NCBI GenBank assembly: GCA_014621425.1
Contig: JAANBB010000010.1
Span: 124,001 to 188,000, forward strand
DNA length: 64,000 nt
Direction of reading: 5' to 3'
DNA from: Cylindrodendrum hubeiense
Taxonomy: Eukaryota; Ascomycota; Sordariomycetes; Hypocreales; Nectriaceae
Every line of letters starts with the position of its first letter. Position 1 is the first letter of the stretch. This document shows, piece after piece, positions 1 through 10,810 of the stretch. The notes under the pieces are model-generated. The model was not told the origin of the DNA and did no database searches. It was given only the letters and a program-made list of their open reading frames with translations. The translations under genes were made by a program, and so were the position numbers.

Positions 1-73
1 GTTGTAATTCTCGTCAGCTTGATTTCAAAGAGATAGATTCTCCAAGGTGAGAAATATGAATGACTGAACTCAC

Positions 74-1208
74 GTTTTCTTTGTCGGGATGCAGCTCCCC
101 GTTTATGAACACGCCAGCGCCGAGGTTCTTTTGCGCCTCATCACACAAGTGCTTGTCTTCCTCCAAGACCTGCTTGTAGAAGGCGTTGATTGCAGCAAAC
201 TCTTCGTCGGTTGCAATTTTGTGACGATAAATCTCATTCTCAATCTTTGTCTTTGTTGCACTGATAGGAATCATGCGTTGAATGTAGAAAAAGTTCTTAC
301 TGCAATGGTGAAGTTTGTTAGTCTTGTGTCAGAGCCAATTGAGCGGGGATATAAGGTGGTTGATGCGCAATATTGTGATCGTAAACTTACGTTATTGTAA
401 TCGAAGTGCAGGGGAACGCAAACGTGATAGAGCGGCGAAACTCATCATCTTCTGTTTGCGGCTTCTTATTAATAATCTCGTGCTCCAGGCAACCGCCGCT
501 AGGTTCGACTCGATACTTGGACAGATCAGAGACTCCAGCAATCAACGGGTGGGACGTTGGACAGTGATAACACTCGTTATAGTTCTCCATGACCGACTTC
601 CAGTTGGCGTTCAGGTCCATCTCCCAGACGTGGTCGAAGGAGTAGCCACCCGAAAAGTCAAACTGCTTCATCCTGGGCTTGTCCTCCATGCCTCCAAACT
701 CGTCGTCCCACTTTACATCTGGTTCCCCTGCCTGCAGGTTCACCCAGATAAAACCAGCCTTGTCGATGTGCACGTTAATTGGCAGTAACCCATGTTGACT
801 CTTGTCGAAGCCCTTCACTGTGTCGAACCTAGGCGCCTTGGCGAGGTTCCCGCGAAAGCCGTAGGACCAGCCATGGTATTTGCAGCTCAAGATCTTGGCC
901 TCGCCGGCAGGAGCCTCAACAATGGGATACGCACGGTGCCGGCACGCATTGTGGAAGCCATTAACAGCGCCTTCCCGGTCTTGAACGAGAAAGAATGCAA
1001 AGTCGGCATATGTGAAGGAGAGAAAGTCGCCGGCCTTTTGGAACCTCAATGAATGGGTGATGAGGATCCATTTCTTAGAGAAGATGGCACGTCTCTCTAG
1101 CTGAAACAACTCGGGAGATCTGTACCAAGACGCCGGGATGCCTCGAGCTGGAGGGTCCTTGGCGCTGCTTGAGTCGCTTGATGAGCCGAGGCCGAGAATG
1201 CGCCACAT
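74..1208 (-). CDS. Rieske 2Fe-2S aromatic-ring-hydroxylating / choline monooxygenase-like protein, alpha subunit (3' end beyond window)
   Basis: Exons 391-1208 and 74-299 are visible. The intron (300-390) joins in frame, and a second donor at 73 opens an intron running off the left edge (possible branch site near 15-20), so the C-terminus is missing. The first exon holds a Rieske centre, CRH then 17 residues to CKYH, binding the [2Fe-2S] cluster. It also holds a catalytic-domain mononuclear iron site, [14 protein letters not shown], with Glu/Asp and two His ligands. Family members hydroxylate or demethylate aromatic or quaternary-ammonium substrates using O2 and electrons from a reductase. 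The fungal branch most like this is annotated choline monooxygenase-like, but substrate cannot be read from sequence. No signal peptide is seen. No reductase gene lies nearby. Confidence 0.88.
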
Positions 1209-2079
1209 TTCTTAGTGAATTGGTGGTGTGTGCTTGACTTTGCTTGACTTGTGTTTCTTGTATCTTTGTTTGCGTATATCTGTCGCGTGTGTCTAGATGG
1301 GAATCATGAATTAAGCGTCTGGGTGGTAATATAGTGCGAGTTACTCGACTCCGCATCATCAGGCAGTGCTGGTAATTGCCCAACGCCGTGGTTCCCAGTG
1401 GCTGATCGTTATCGAACGTGCTATCTGGTCTAGACGCCAGCCGTCTGCAGCCTCACTCGCTGGACTGAATGTGAGGCCAATCAATAGTGGGGGTGGGGGA
1501 CCCGGAAGTGCGCTTTGTGGGGAATAGTCGACAGTGGCGTCCCCATTTACATGGACGGAGACGCAACCCAACACGGCTAAGGTTGCCTCCAGGTGATAGC
1601 ACATCCATTCTTGACTCGTGCAGTCCTATCACACGCCACGGCTCGTGTGATAAGACAATCCCATCGGCAGTTACCCTGTTGATGCGGCATTGGCGGCATC
1701 GCTTGACGAGTCATATTTCGTCCAACAGACGAGACGCTTAGCTGCGGGATGTCAGGGCAATTGAGGGGAATGGAGTGCAAGAAGACGCACGCAACGTTCG
1801 GAAACCTCGGCAAATGAATCAACCAAATCCAAGGCCAAATCAAATGGAGTCAGTTCCCCCCCATCTTCCATGTTTCGGGTCGAATTGGGGACCGAGGAGA
1901 ATGGGTGCTCTATTTTGCTCTAGCGCTCCGGTCAATCGCGCGACCTAGGGGAGCCGGGTGAGCTTCGCCGGCATGAGCTCATCCACCCAACCATGTCTGG
2001 TGAGCCAATGTTTGGGTGAGCCAGGATCCATGCAGGCTGAGATGGTAGCCTCTAAACAATTAACTATTTCTATTCATCC
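1209..2079. other. intergenic region, nothing recognised
   Basis: This lies between the start of the Rieske gene and the end of the opsin-like gene. Short open frames occur on both strands but show no family motif and no plausible splicing. The left part should contain the Rieske gene promoter. Confidence 0.5.
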
Positions 2080-3084
2080 TTAACCATGGGAAAACTGCCA
2101 TGCTGCTAGTTGTGCCATCCGTATGCCTAAAACCGCTTCAGGCAGACCCAAACCAGCTTGCATAAGATCCCCGTTTGCCACGGCTCGATCTCGCTCAGCT
2201 CCGACATTGGGGATATCGATATGTAAGAGCCATAAACTAATGCCAGCATTCATGAGTATATCAATGATGGCATAGGCTATATTCTCGAGATCGGAGGGGA
2301 ACATGCGTCCCCTGGCCCACAAGAACACTCTATGACAATGTTAGCGTCGCTCGGAACATCTGTCAACGGAAAATACTTGCAATCCTTGCGTGGCATACAA
2401 GGCGGACACATATGTCGCCAAGGAAAAGAAGAATTTGCGAGCCCGGACGTCTGTATGAGTGGCCATCTGGTAGGTACTCCGGGCAATAAAGAAAGCACAA
2501 GTTGCCCCAAGCCATAATTTCTGGAATAGATCCCACTCGTATGAACCAGATGAGTCGTAGATATCCAGGGCTGTGATAATCCCATATGCCGAGAAACCGG
2601 TCGAGAGCGAACCTGCGGCGTGAGTGACGAACTGGCCCATCCAGAGCGAGAAGACGAAGCGCAACTCGCTCCCACTAAGCCCGGCGGGCACACGGCATAC
2701 TTCGAAACCTGCACGACCTTCGACTGATCCCGGTTGCCAGTCATCTGGCTCATCATTGGCCAGTGGATTCGCCAGATGGTAGTGTTTGCAGGTCGATTTC
2801 CCGAAATACCCCAGGGCCATAATGAGATACCAGGCCGCTGAGTAGAGTGTGATCATGAGGGGCAAGATGTGGAAGCGTCGCTTAGGCCCCTGGCTCCAGG
2901 TAATCTTGTTCAGCGAGATGAGAAACACCATCACCATTATAGCAAAGGTGGCCCATAGAGACACTTGCTTCGCTGTTCCATCGTGAAATGGTTCGGCTGC
3001 GTTCGCTAGCCAGTCTTTGGGATCTGGATCAAGCTTGGCGGACAGAATGGACACCCGGAGCTCATCAGAGTCGAATTGGGACAT
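2080..3084 (-). CDS. opsin-related seven-helix membrane protein lacking the Schiff-base lysine
   Basis: Exons 2399-3084 and 2080-2329 join through a GTATGC...CATAG intron with branch CGCTAAC. The ATG at 3082-3084 gives MSQFDSDEL; the frame extends upstream only through a TTG codon. The protein (about 310 aa) has several hydrophobic segments in microbial-rhodopsin order, including an early NKITWSQGPKRRFH loop and a final helix AYAIIDILMNAGISLWLL. In retinal-binding opsins the last helix has Asp, three residues, then Lys that carries retinal. Here the same spacing gives Asp-Ile-Leu-Met-Asn, so the lysine is replaced. That resembles fungal opsin-related proteins (Hsp30/Yro2/ORP type), which do not bind retinal and are often stress-linked. 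The third helix is very divergent, so the assignment rests mostly on overall topology and the last helix. It could be another membrane family. Confidence 0.55.
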
Positions 3085-3790
3085 TGTGGTTGACCTTGTC
3101 AAGGGAATGAATGTGCGCGATGCTATGATGACATGATGCTATCTAGGCTGCAGCCTGAGTAAATGGTGTCGTATTACGTGTCGGACACGTGACCCAGTAA
3201 TTACGGGGTTGCGGAGCGAGTTTGTTGTGAAGTTAGGGAGTAATTATTGTGCATTGCCCACAGAGAATTTGATGACCTTGAGGAGGCCAAGTAGGCTTTT
3301 TGAATTAATGATACTAGCAACGGTATGACTATTATCTGAAGACCGCGGGCTTTTGGGATGGGTGTTCGATGATAAAACGCGATTCTTTTCCTCTTGGACA
3401 TGAGGTCCCTGCTTTTGGAGGGGTCCACGTCATCGTCACTGGCGATATTTCCCAATTACCCCCAACTAAGTCGTTCAAAAGATGCGTGCAATACGAGGAG
3501 GACATGATTAGTCAGGCCTTCAAATGAAGAGTCCAAGATGCTATTAGAAATTTCATCACATATTAACAGCATCATACAAATCACGTGTCTGAAGAAAGAG
3601 GTCAGGCAGACCAATGACGCTGAACTGGTCCAGAGGAAACCACAAGTCTGTTGATGCAGAGCCCTTGATGGCTTTGAAAAGTGGTACTTCTTGCTTGGCA
3701 GGCAAGAAAATGCGTGTATGCGTCGTTTCAATGAGAAGGGACTGGAAAACTGGGCAATCTAGGGTACCCCCAAATATCACAGCTAGCTAA
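3085..3790. other. intergenic region, nothing recognised
   Basis: The opsin-like gene promoter should lie next to 3084, and the ligase gene ends at 3791. The short frames here lack motifs and splice context. Confidence 0.5.
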
Positions 3791-5647
3791 CTAAAGACCT
3801 GTGACTCCAAAATACTGCTTCAAAATCTCCCGCTTAATTGGCTTCAAAGACACCGTCTGCGGTACTTCTTCTCCGTCCTCCATGATTCTCAGCTGCTCTG
3901 GAAGCATATAATCGGACAGCGTTGTTGAGAGATCGCTTCTGATGCGATGCAGGGTAAGAGCATCATGAGATATGGAATTCATTTCCAAGCCTATGAGGGC
4001 GCCACATGTCTGACCTACCTCGCCACTAGGGACAGCGACTACATACGCCTGAGAGATATATGGGAGCTCTGTTAAGGCCTCTTCTACCTGCATCGTGGAA
4101 ATTCGAAAGTTGCGATAGTGAATGACTGAGGGGATTTATTAGCGACGCTTGAATAAAGAGGAGAGACAAAGTAAATATACAAAGTAAATATACAAAACTT
4201 ACAATCATCAGTTAATCGCCCATTGAAAACATACTCGCCTTCGACAAGATGCGCATGATCCCCAGTTTGACGTAGCCTTCATCATCGAAAGCAGCTTCTG
4301 TAGCCTCCTCGTTGCCAAGATAACTTCGGGAACAGACTTGGTTAGAATTGAAATGTGGCTTGAAGGGCGCAAAAAACCACGCAACTCACTAGAGGAATAT
4401 CATAGGATGCTTAACGAGGATCTCGCCCTCATCGCCTTCGGAAAGCTTGATACTCACTCCTGGCCATGGGGTACCGATCGAATGCTTGATTGCAATATTT
4501 AGCATAGCTGGTAAAATGTTGTCGGACACGGTTTCCATACCTCAAGTTTACTTGGTTTCTGAGCATCTGCTTTCAGCGCAACAAGTCCAGTCTCAGTCGA
4601 GCCATATAAGATCTCAAAAGATCTTCCACTGAGCGTGGTCCAGAACTGCTGCAGCTGAGGGGGTAGCATCGATCCGCTGCTTGACATTTTCACAATATTT
4701 CTGAAGCCATTCAAATATTGTTCCCTTTCATCATCTGGAAGGTTCATGAGTTCGTATGTATATACGTCCTTGAGCTGGCGAAGCAATCCAGGGTTGAACC
4801 CCATGTGAGTAATCTTCTTGGTCTTTAACAGATCCCAGATGCCTCTTGCATTGTTCGTTTCCTTCATAATATAGATTTTGATACCATTGAAAAGACACGA
4901 GAGTATACTTACTGCTCCACCTATCCAGTGTGGTGGTCGATGGCTGATGCTGGCGCCATCAGGCTCAAGCCTGCTCGGAATGTTCAACCAGCATTTTGGG
5001 AGTACGGCTCCTTTGGGAGGACCCGTAGTTCCCGAAGTACATATGACCAGCCCGGGGCTTTGTGGGTTTACTTGAAGAGATTCGTCAATGTCAACTTCGA
5101 GAGCTGCCAGCGACGGCGCATCGCTCGAGATGGGCAAGACCGAAATGGCTCCATGTCCATCTTGCTGGATGTGCTTGGATATTTGATTCCCTTTATCGAT
5201 GAGGAATCGACTGGAAAGAATGCATTTTGATTTGGCGCTTTTAACGAAAGTCTTTGCTTCATCCAGCGGGATCTTAGGAGCTATTTGTCAAGGGTTTAGC
5301 AACTCGACTTCATGGTGAGGCCTGAGCCCTGTCTTACCGAATGGCATGCCAGCGCCACCAAGTGCCCGTACGGCAAGTAATGCCACGGTGAATTCGTACC
5401 CACTACTCGTCAGAATGGCTATGTAGAGGTCGTCTTGATTCAACAGGCCCTGGGAATTTAGTGAAGCTGGGGGCAAGCATGCTCGAAGAGAATCTCGAGT
5501 TTTCACAATATCTCCTAGCAACTGCGCGTATGTCTTGTCAAACCCATATGCATCGTGAATGATATCCTCATCTGTCGACTTTGCGGTGTTGAGAAGCTTA
5601 GCTAGCATATGATCGTTTGGGAACGTTGTCTGCCATGTTGCGGCCAT
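3791..5647 (-). CDS. AMP-binding acyl-CoA synthetase/ligase with a one-base frameshift (probable pseudogene)
   Basis: Five exons: 5338-5647, 4541-5280, 4484-4390, 4323-4203 and 4125-3791. Introns have GTAAGA, GTATGG, GTGAGT and GTAAGT donors. The enzyme would activate a carboxylic acid as acyl-AMP and load CoA or another carrier. Core motifs present: CTSGTTGPPKGAV (A3 phosphate loop), YGSTETG (A5) and a C-terminal KPIKR segment near the A10 lysine. The YGSTETG form and length (about 533 aa if intact) fit fungal acyl-/malonyl-CoA synthetase-like proteins. Exon lengths sum to 1601, one short of a multiple of three. In exon 4 the conserved GNEEATEAAFDDEGYVK runs into a different frame exactly where TGD should follow, at 4264-4269. 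As written, translation stops soon after and loses the C-terminal lid domain. This is either a real null allele or a homopolymer sequencing error. Confidence 0.85.
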
Positions 5648-6144
5648 GGCTAGTTCTGCTTGTGGGAACGTGACTTGGCTAGGTTGACTGCAATCGTGGC
5701 AAAATGGTAACGACAGACTGACTGCATTTGAGGCAGCAGAGTTGACTACCCCTCACCTTTCATGGAACGGCCTCGGAAGAAAAAAACAGCGGGTTGCTAC
5801 GTGACACACGTAAGACATGGCTTGCAGCGATCCCACCATAACTCCCAATCATGATGCTGCTGATCTTGACATGTTGTTGGAATCAGACAGGACTCGTATA
5901 ATCCTCACATCTTAGTCTTAGTCAGATGGAAATCTCCGCCATTCAACAATATTATTGGCAGGCGCTAGGGACTACAAATAACGCGGAATGATGGGATCGC
6001 GTAAGAGTACAAGTATCTGTGGGAGATGCTGGGAGGTGAGAGCCTGATCACATCTCATTGGGTGTTAATCCATATGCGGCTGAGCCCAGTCTGACGCGAC
6101 AAAGACTTCCCCGCACCACACAGCCGTTTTCAACAGGCATCACA
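5648..6144. other. intergenic region with divergent promoters
   Basis: This stretch separates the ligase (minus) from the NLR gene (plus), whose first in-frame ATG is at 6145. The frame is open from 6058 but only from a TTG codon, so I place promoter and 5' UTR sequence here. No clear TATA box was found. Confidence 0.45.
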
Positions 6145-9100
6145 ATGTCATCCTCGACAAGAGATCGATGCATGGAATCCCAAACGAGAAACTCTGCTCG
6201 AGTCATTAGAGCCGATGGCCACGCGAGGGTACAGGTCGGGCACACAATCAACGTCCAAAACCACCTTGCCGACCCCCACGTCGCCGAGAAAGCACGCATT
6301 AAATTTCTCCTACGACTTCGCACCTCGCCGTATGAGGAACGCAAGAATAGGAACCCGAAGCGAGCGGACGGCACTTGTGAATGGTTCAACACCCACAGTC
6401 TCTTTCAAAACTGGCAACAGGAGATATCGGCATTTCTTTGGGTCTCCGCAGACCCGGGCTGTGGCAAGTCCGTTCTGACCAGATACCAGGTGGACGAGGT
6501 TTTCCCTTCAACAGCTACTAGAACAACATGCTATTTCTTTTTCAAGGATGACTTTGAGGATCAAAAATCACTAGAAGGTGCTCTTTGCTGTATCCTACAC
6601 CAACTCTTTGTCCAAAGGCCTGCTCTGCTCTCCGATGAGATCCTTGACGAGTTCAGTGAAGACGGAGACCAGCTGTTATCATCATTCAGTAGGCTCTGGG
6701 AAATTTTGATCGAGGTAGCCAGCCACCAGGATCACGGCGAAATCATCTGTATCCTGGATGCTTTGGATGAATGCGTGGGACCGACACGCCTTGCTGTGGC
6801 CTTGACGCAACTTTATAATAAAGGCAAGAGGGTGCCTACAATGAAGTTCATCGTGACCAGCCGTCCATATCTTCGAATTAGGCGAGAATTCCAGAACCTT
6901 AAAGATTCTCAGCCTACCATCCACCTTAGCGGAGAGAGCCCGAAGGAGGTAGACAAGATCGCGCAGGAAATTACCGTCTTTATCAAGCATCGCACAGAGG
7001 AATTATGCAGGAAGCTCCAACTGTCCATGGAAGAGAAAAATATCTTAGAGGATGGACTCACCACCGCTGATCACCGAACATATCTATGGGTCCACCTAGT
7101 CTTTGCTGTAATCGAAGAGGCTATCTTTCTTACTAAAGGTGACCTGCGTGCCAGCACCCGCAACTTGCCCCATACAGTCGAGGAAGCATACGAGAAAATC
7201 CTTCGCAAGAGTAACGACGCCAAGAAAGCCAGAAAGATCCTACACATTATTGTTGCAGCAGACAGACCACTTTATCTCACGGAGATGGCCGCGGTGCTAG
7301 CTCTCCGACGACAGAGTCACCGATCCCACAAGGACCTCGAGCAAGATCTCGTGTCACCAAACCGTCTGTATACCGCGATCAGAGAAGCCTGCGGGCTTTT
7401 TGTTGTTGTCCAAGATTTGCAAATCTTTCTTCTTCACCAGACAGCGAGAGAATTCCTGGTTCGATTGCCACCTTTATTATCTGAAGCTCGAACCCCTTCC
7501 CTAAAATGGCAACACTCGCTTGACCCGAAGGAGTCTCACCGTTTACTTTCAGAGATATGCATTTGGTATCTTCTTCTGGCCGACTTCGAAAAACTAGGCA
7601 GTACAGAAAGGCCTTGGGAAACAGATGACGAGCACGATTTTGTCTTCTTAGAATATGCTGCAAGCAATTGGGCAGACCATTACCGACAAGCACACGGCAC
7701 ATCTCACACAGAACTAGAAAATTTGGCCCTGCAGCTTTGCCAGACCAAATTTCCTGCTTGCTTATCCTGGCTGAGGGTGTATGGAAAAACGCGAATGCAA
7801 GACCGCCACTTTCTCCATCAACTCCCCACTTCCTTACTGATCGCATCCCACTTTGGTTTGGAAAATTTGGTCAATCTCCTCCTCCGAGAGAATAAAAAAG
7901 GCCTCGATACGAAGCGTGCCTTCAGCCAGCGAACTGCTTTGTCATGGGCCAGTGAGAAGGGGTATGATTCGATAGTCCAATTGCTCCTTGATCGAGTACC
8001 GAAGCATCAGGTGATCTTAAGAGACTGGTCACCGTCTCCTACTATCATTAATCGAAAAGATCAGCACGGTAGAACACCACTTTGGTACGCTGCGGCAAAT
8101 GGGAATCAAAGTATTGTCCAACTCCTGCTTAGCAAGGGCGCAAAAGTTGACGCTAGAGACGAAAATGGTCTGACGCCTTTGACTTGGGCAGCCCACCATG
8201 GGCACAGTGATATTGTGGCGCTTCTACTTGAAAACGGTGCTCGACAGAAGTCCAAAGCCAGCCATCTGGAGACTAGGGATCGACGTCACCGTACTCCACT
8301 TATAAAGGCCGCCACCGATGGGAACGACGTTGTTCTGCAGCTGCTTCTAGACCGAGGTGCCAATATCGAAGCTAAGTGTGAGAATGGCGCCACAGCTTTA
8401 ATACAAGCCTCTGATAATGCTCACGATACCACTGTAAAGCTTCTTCTGGATCGAGGTGCCAAAATCGAAGCTTCAAATAGATGGGGTGACACAGCGTTAT
8501 TAAAAGCCTGTAAAACCGGTCATGGTACCACTATACAGCTGCTATTGGATCGGGGTGCCAATATCGACGCTAAGAATGAGGAAGGTTACCCAGCTTTAAT
8601 AACAGCCTCTGATAGCGGTCATGACGCTACTGTAAAGCTTCTTCTGGATCGAGGTGCCGAAATCGAAGCCAAGGACAAGGATGGTACCACAGCGTTATCC
8701 TATGCCTCACATTTCGGCCATAACGCTACTGTAAAGCTGCTTCTGGACCGAGGTGCTAAGATCGACGCCAAGAATGATCATGGTTACACAGCTTTAGTTA
8801 AAGCCTCCATGACCGATAACGATACCACTGTGCAGCTACTTCTGGACCGAGGTGCTATGCTCGAAGCCTCAAATGTATGGGGTGACACAGCGTTATTACA
8901 AGCCTGTCAAATCGGCCATGGCACCATTATACAGCTACTTCTGGATCGCGGTGCCAATATCGAAGCTAAGGATAAGGAGGGTAACACAGCTTTGATAAGA
9001 GCCTCTGATAGCGGTCACGACGCTACTGTAAAGCTTCTTCTGGACCGAGGTGCCAAAATCGAAGCTTCAAATAGATGCGGTGGAACAGCGTTACTAAAAG

Positions 9101-9165
9101 CCTCAGATTCCGGCCATGATACCACTATACAGCTGCTTCTAGCCCGGGGCGCCCAAAGCAGCTGA
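6145..9165 (+). CDS. NACHT-type NLR with C-terminal ankyrin repeats
   Basis: Single exon, 1006 aa from the ATG at 6145. A short N-terminus carries ARVQVGHTINVQN (residues 27-39). The NACHT-like ATPase follows, with Walker A DPGCGKS near residue 103 and a Walker B-like CILDALDE near 200. After a helical linker, ankyrin repeats run from about residue 560 to the end. The last eight or so are regular 33-residue units (LLLDRGAxIEAxxxxGxTALxxA). Fungal NLRs of this architecture are candidate non-self receptors whose repeats bind ligand and whose N-terminus triggers a response, often regulated cell death. No classical effector domain (HET, NPP1, patatin-like) precedes the NACHT. The array stops mid-repeat at LLLARGAQSS, where a foreign sequence begins, so the C-terminus may be truncated. 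Confidence 0.92.
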   Translation: MSSSTRDRCMESQTRNSARVIRADGHARVQVGHTINVQNHLADPHVAEKARIKFLLRLRTSPYEERKNRNPKRADGTCEWFNTHSLFQNWQQEISAFLWVSADPGCGKSVLTRYQVDEVFPSTATRTTCYFFFKDDFEDQKSLEGALCCILHQLFVQRPALLSDEILDEFSEDGDQLLSSFSRLWEILIEVASHQDHGEIICILDALDECVGPTRLAVALTQLYNKGKRVPTMKFIVTSRPYLRIRREFQNLKDSQPTIHLSGESPKEVDKIAQEITVFIKHRTEELCRKLQLSMEEKNILEDGLTTADHRTYLWVHLVFAVIEEAIFLTKGDLRASTRNLPHTVEEAYEKILRKSNDAKKARKILHIIVAADRPLYLTEMAAVLALRRQSHRSHKDLEQDLVSPNRLYTAIREACGLFVVVQDLQIFLLHQTAREFLVRLPPLLSEARTPSLKWQHSLDPKESHRLLSEICIWYLLLADFEKLGSTERPWETDDEHDFVFLEYAASNWADHYRQAHGTSHTELENLALQLCQTKFPACLSWLRVYGKTRMQDRHFLHQLPTSLLIASHFGLENLVNLLLRENKKGLDTKRAFSQRTALSWASEKGYDSIVQLLLDRVPKHQVILRDWSPSPTIINRKDQHGRTPLWYAAANGNQSIVQLLLSKGAKVDARDENGLTPLTWAAHHGHSDIVALLLENGARQKSKASHLETRDRRHRTPLIKAATDGNDVVLQLLLDRGANIEAKCENGATALIQASDNAHDTTVKLLLDRGAKIEASNRWGDTALLKACKTGHGTTIQLLLDRGANIDAKNEEGYPALITASDSGHDATVKLLLDRGAEIEAKDKDGTTALSYASHFGHNATVKLLLDRGAKIDAKNDHGYTALVKASMTDNDTTVQLLLDRGAMLEASNVWGDTALLQACQIGHGTIIQLLLDRGANIEAKDKEGNTALIRASDSGHDATVKLLLDRGAKIEASNRCGGTALLKASDSGHDTTIQLLLARGAQSS
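8280..9165 (+). repeat. tandem 99-bp ankyrin-coding repeats with a 396-bp higher-order period
   Basis: Units of 99 bp encode 33-residue ankyrin repeats that are unusually alike at DNA level. Marker words such as tcaaatagatgg/tcaaatgtatgg recur at 8473 and 8869 (396 bp, four units) and a third copy lies at 9067 (198 bp, two units). Such near-identity suggests recent duplication or unequal exchange within the array. Confidence 0.85.
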
Positions 9166-9416
9166 CGACGAGGCCCACGCCGCGCCCGAGAAGCCCAAGT
9201 CCAAGAAGCACAAGAAGAGGGACAAGAAGAGCAAGGCCGATGCAGGCGACCAGGAAAGCCACGGCGTACACCGACCCCTACAACCAGACCATAACCCTCT
9301 CCCAGGTTCCCCAGTCCGAGATCGACGAATTCCTAACCAAGAAGAACGAAATCACCGTCACCGACGCCAAGATCTCCGAGGCCGCCTTCCGCCCCGTCCT
9401 GGAGTTCCGCCACTTA
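9157..9416 (+). pseudogene. N-terminal fragment of DEAD-box RNA helicase DBP3 gene
   Basis: Immediately across the NLR stop, another frame reads a lysine-rich stretch (KPKSKKHKKRDKKSKAD). After a frame change it reads PQSEIDEFLTKKNEITVTDAK and then RPVLEFRHL. This order matches the N-terminus of fungal Dbp3, a nucleolar helicase for ribosome assembly: a basic K-rich tail, the PQSEID segment, then RPVLEF just before the Q motif. Nothing of the helicase core follows. The segment is visibly more GC-rich than the AT-rich sequence beyond it. I infer a small ectopic copy joined to the ankyrin array by rearrangement. It is short, frameshifted and unlikely to make a product of its own. Confidence 0.65.
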
Positions 9417-10810
9417 CAACCTAATGGGAGATGCAATCTTGCCCTGGACTGATACAGACTGGTGGCCAGTACTTGGCATCGGATGAGGGGACGACCTGCA
9501 CTCGCCAGGTGAACGCTCCATAACAGAGTGATTCCTACCTTCAAAGCACCTGTCCAACACCCTGCGACACTAGCTTATATTTATCATACCATATTTGCGC
9601 GTTTTTGCATTCCTTTCAATCACAAGATGGGAAATGTCGCATGTAGCGGCTAATAAGGCCTTAAAGTGTTCGCGTGTAGAAATCTCTTATGTTTGAAAAG
9701 AGGACACCAATTCCCAATTTCACTGTACTATGACCGCGAGTAGAAGGGGTCTGTTGTTGCTTTATGAGAGCGAAGCAGAAAGTCACTATCATCGAACACT
9801 GGGGGATATCGATACTGTTTTGTTTGGCGCCGGACTGTCTGGCATACGTGCTGCTTGGCCATTTCTGGCTTCGTTCTTCTCCCCATTGCTCATATGTGTA
9901 TTATACATTACTGATTACTTCGCATGGAAAGACCAGAATGGGAAGTTGGAACTGAGGCGGGCCTTGGAGAGGGGATATTAAAGTCGCATCTCGCCGGCCA
10001 AGTGTTCAAGACAAACAAATCAGAGCTGTCGGTTATACCAATGGAAGTATGTCGTTGAAACCTTTAGCTGGGAAGGCTGTCAAGCAGGGCTTATTGAGGT
10101 GCGTCAGGGATGGTTTCGCTCCAGGCACAACTACATAAGAATCCGATGGAAACATCATCCCGTTTTTTGCATCTCCCAAAGTATTTCTCTATGCTGTATA
10201 TATTTATTAGACAATAGCGCCAGTTAGCTCTATACTTTCGGGAGATATATTTCCTGCGGCGAAGTCCTGCATAGATCGTTTCTCGCTTTCGTCAAGTATT
10301 GCGAGACTAGTTACCCCTTGCTGATGTTATTCTCTGAGATATTGTAAATTATATTAATGGTGTCCGAGGGTTATATCAAGAGGTTGATACTCTATTATAT
10401 ATGGGTAAGAGTATGTCCCTTATATTGTGTAATACTAATTACTGAATATATGAGATAGTTGTAATATCTAAATGTAATTTTTGTAAGGATTGGGGCGGTA
10501 GGCCCAGCCAAAGGTGAAGTTGTACACGTTGTGCTTCCTTAAAAGAACCAGGCTTGGCTCTATTCTTGAATCTCCTGGAAAGCTGTGAAAGAGTAACAAC
10601 ATGCTTTATGGGCATCACTAGAAGCATCTTCAAAATACCCAGGCATCATGTATTGCATGCGCGGATGTGGAAATGCAACTATTGGGACCATTTACATTAC
10701 TCCGTCATTTATTCTTCGGTGGCTGATGCAGCCGACGTTACAATGACTGGGAAACAAATAAATCGTGGTGCGATCTAATTATTCATCTATATCTAGCGTA
10801 AGTTATCAAG
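9417..10810. other. gene-free stretch, AT-rich in its right half
   Basis: No supported gene. From about 10140 to 10460 the sequence is strongly AT-rich with many TATAT/TTAAT words, as in decayed, RIP-mutated repeats, but no transposase or terminal repeat could be found. Confidence 0.4.

Noticed and set aside
9730..9981. Open frame with VLFGAGLSGIRAA, reminiscent of an FAD-binding GxGxxG motif
   Set aside because: Only a dozen residues resemble a flavoprotein; the rest has no family motif and no spliced extension.
10140..10460. AT-rich block as a possible RIP-mutated transposon
   Set aside because: Composition alone; no terminal repeats, target duplication or coding remnants could be found by eye.
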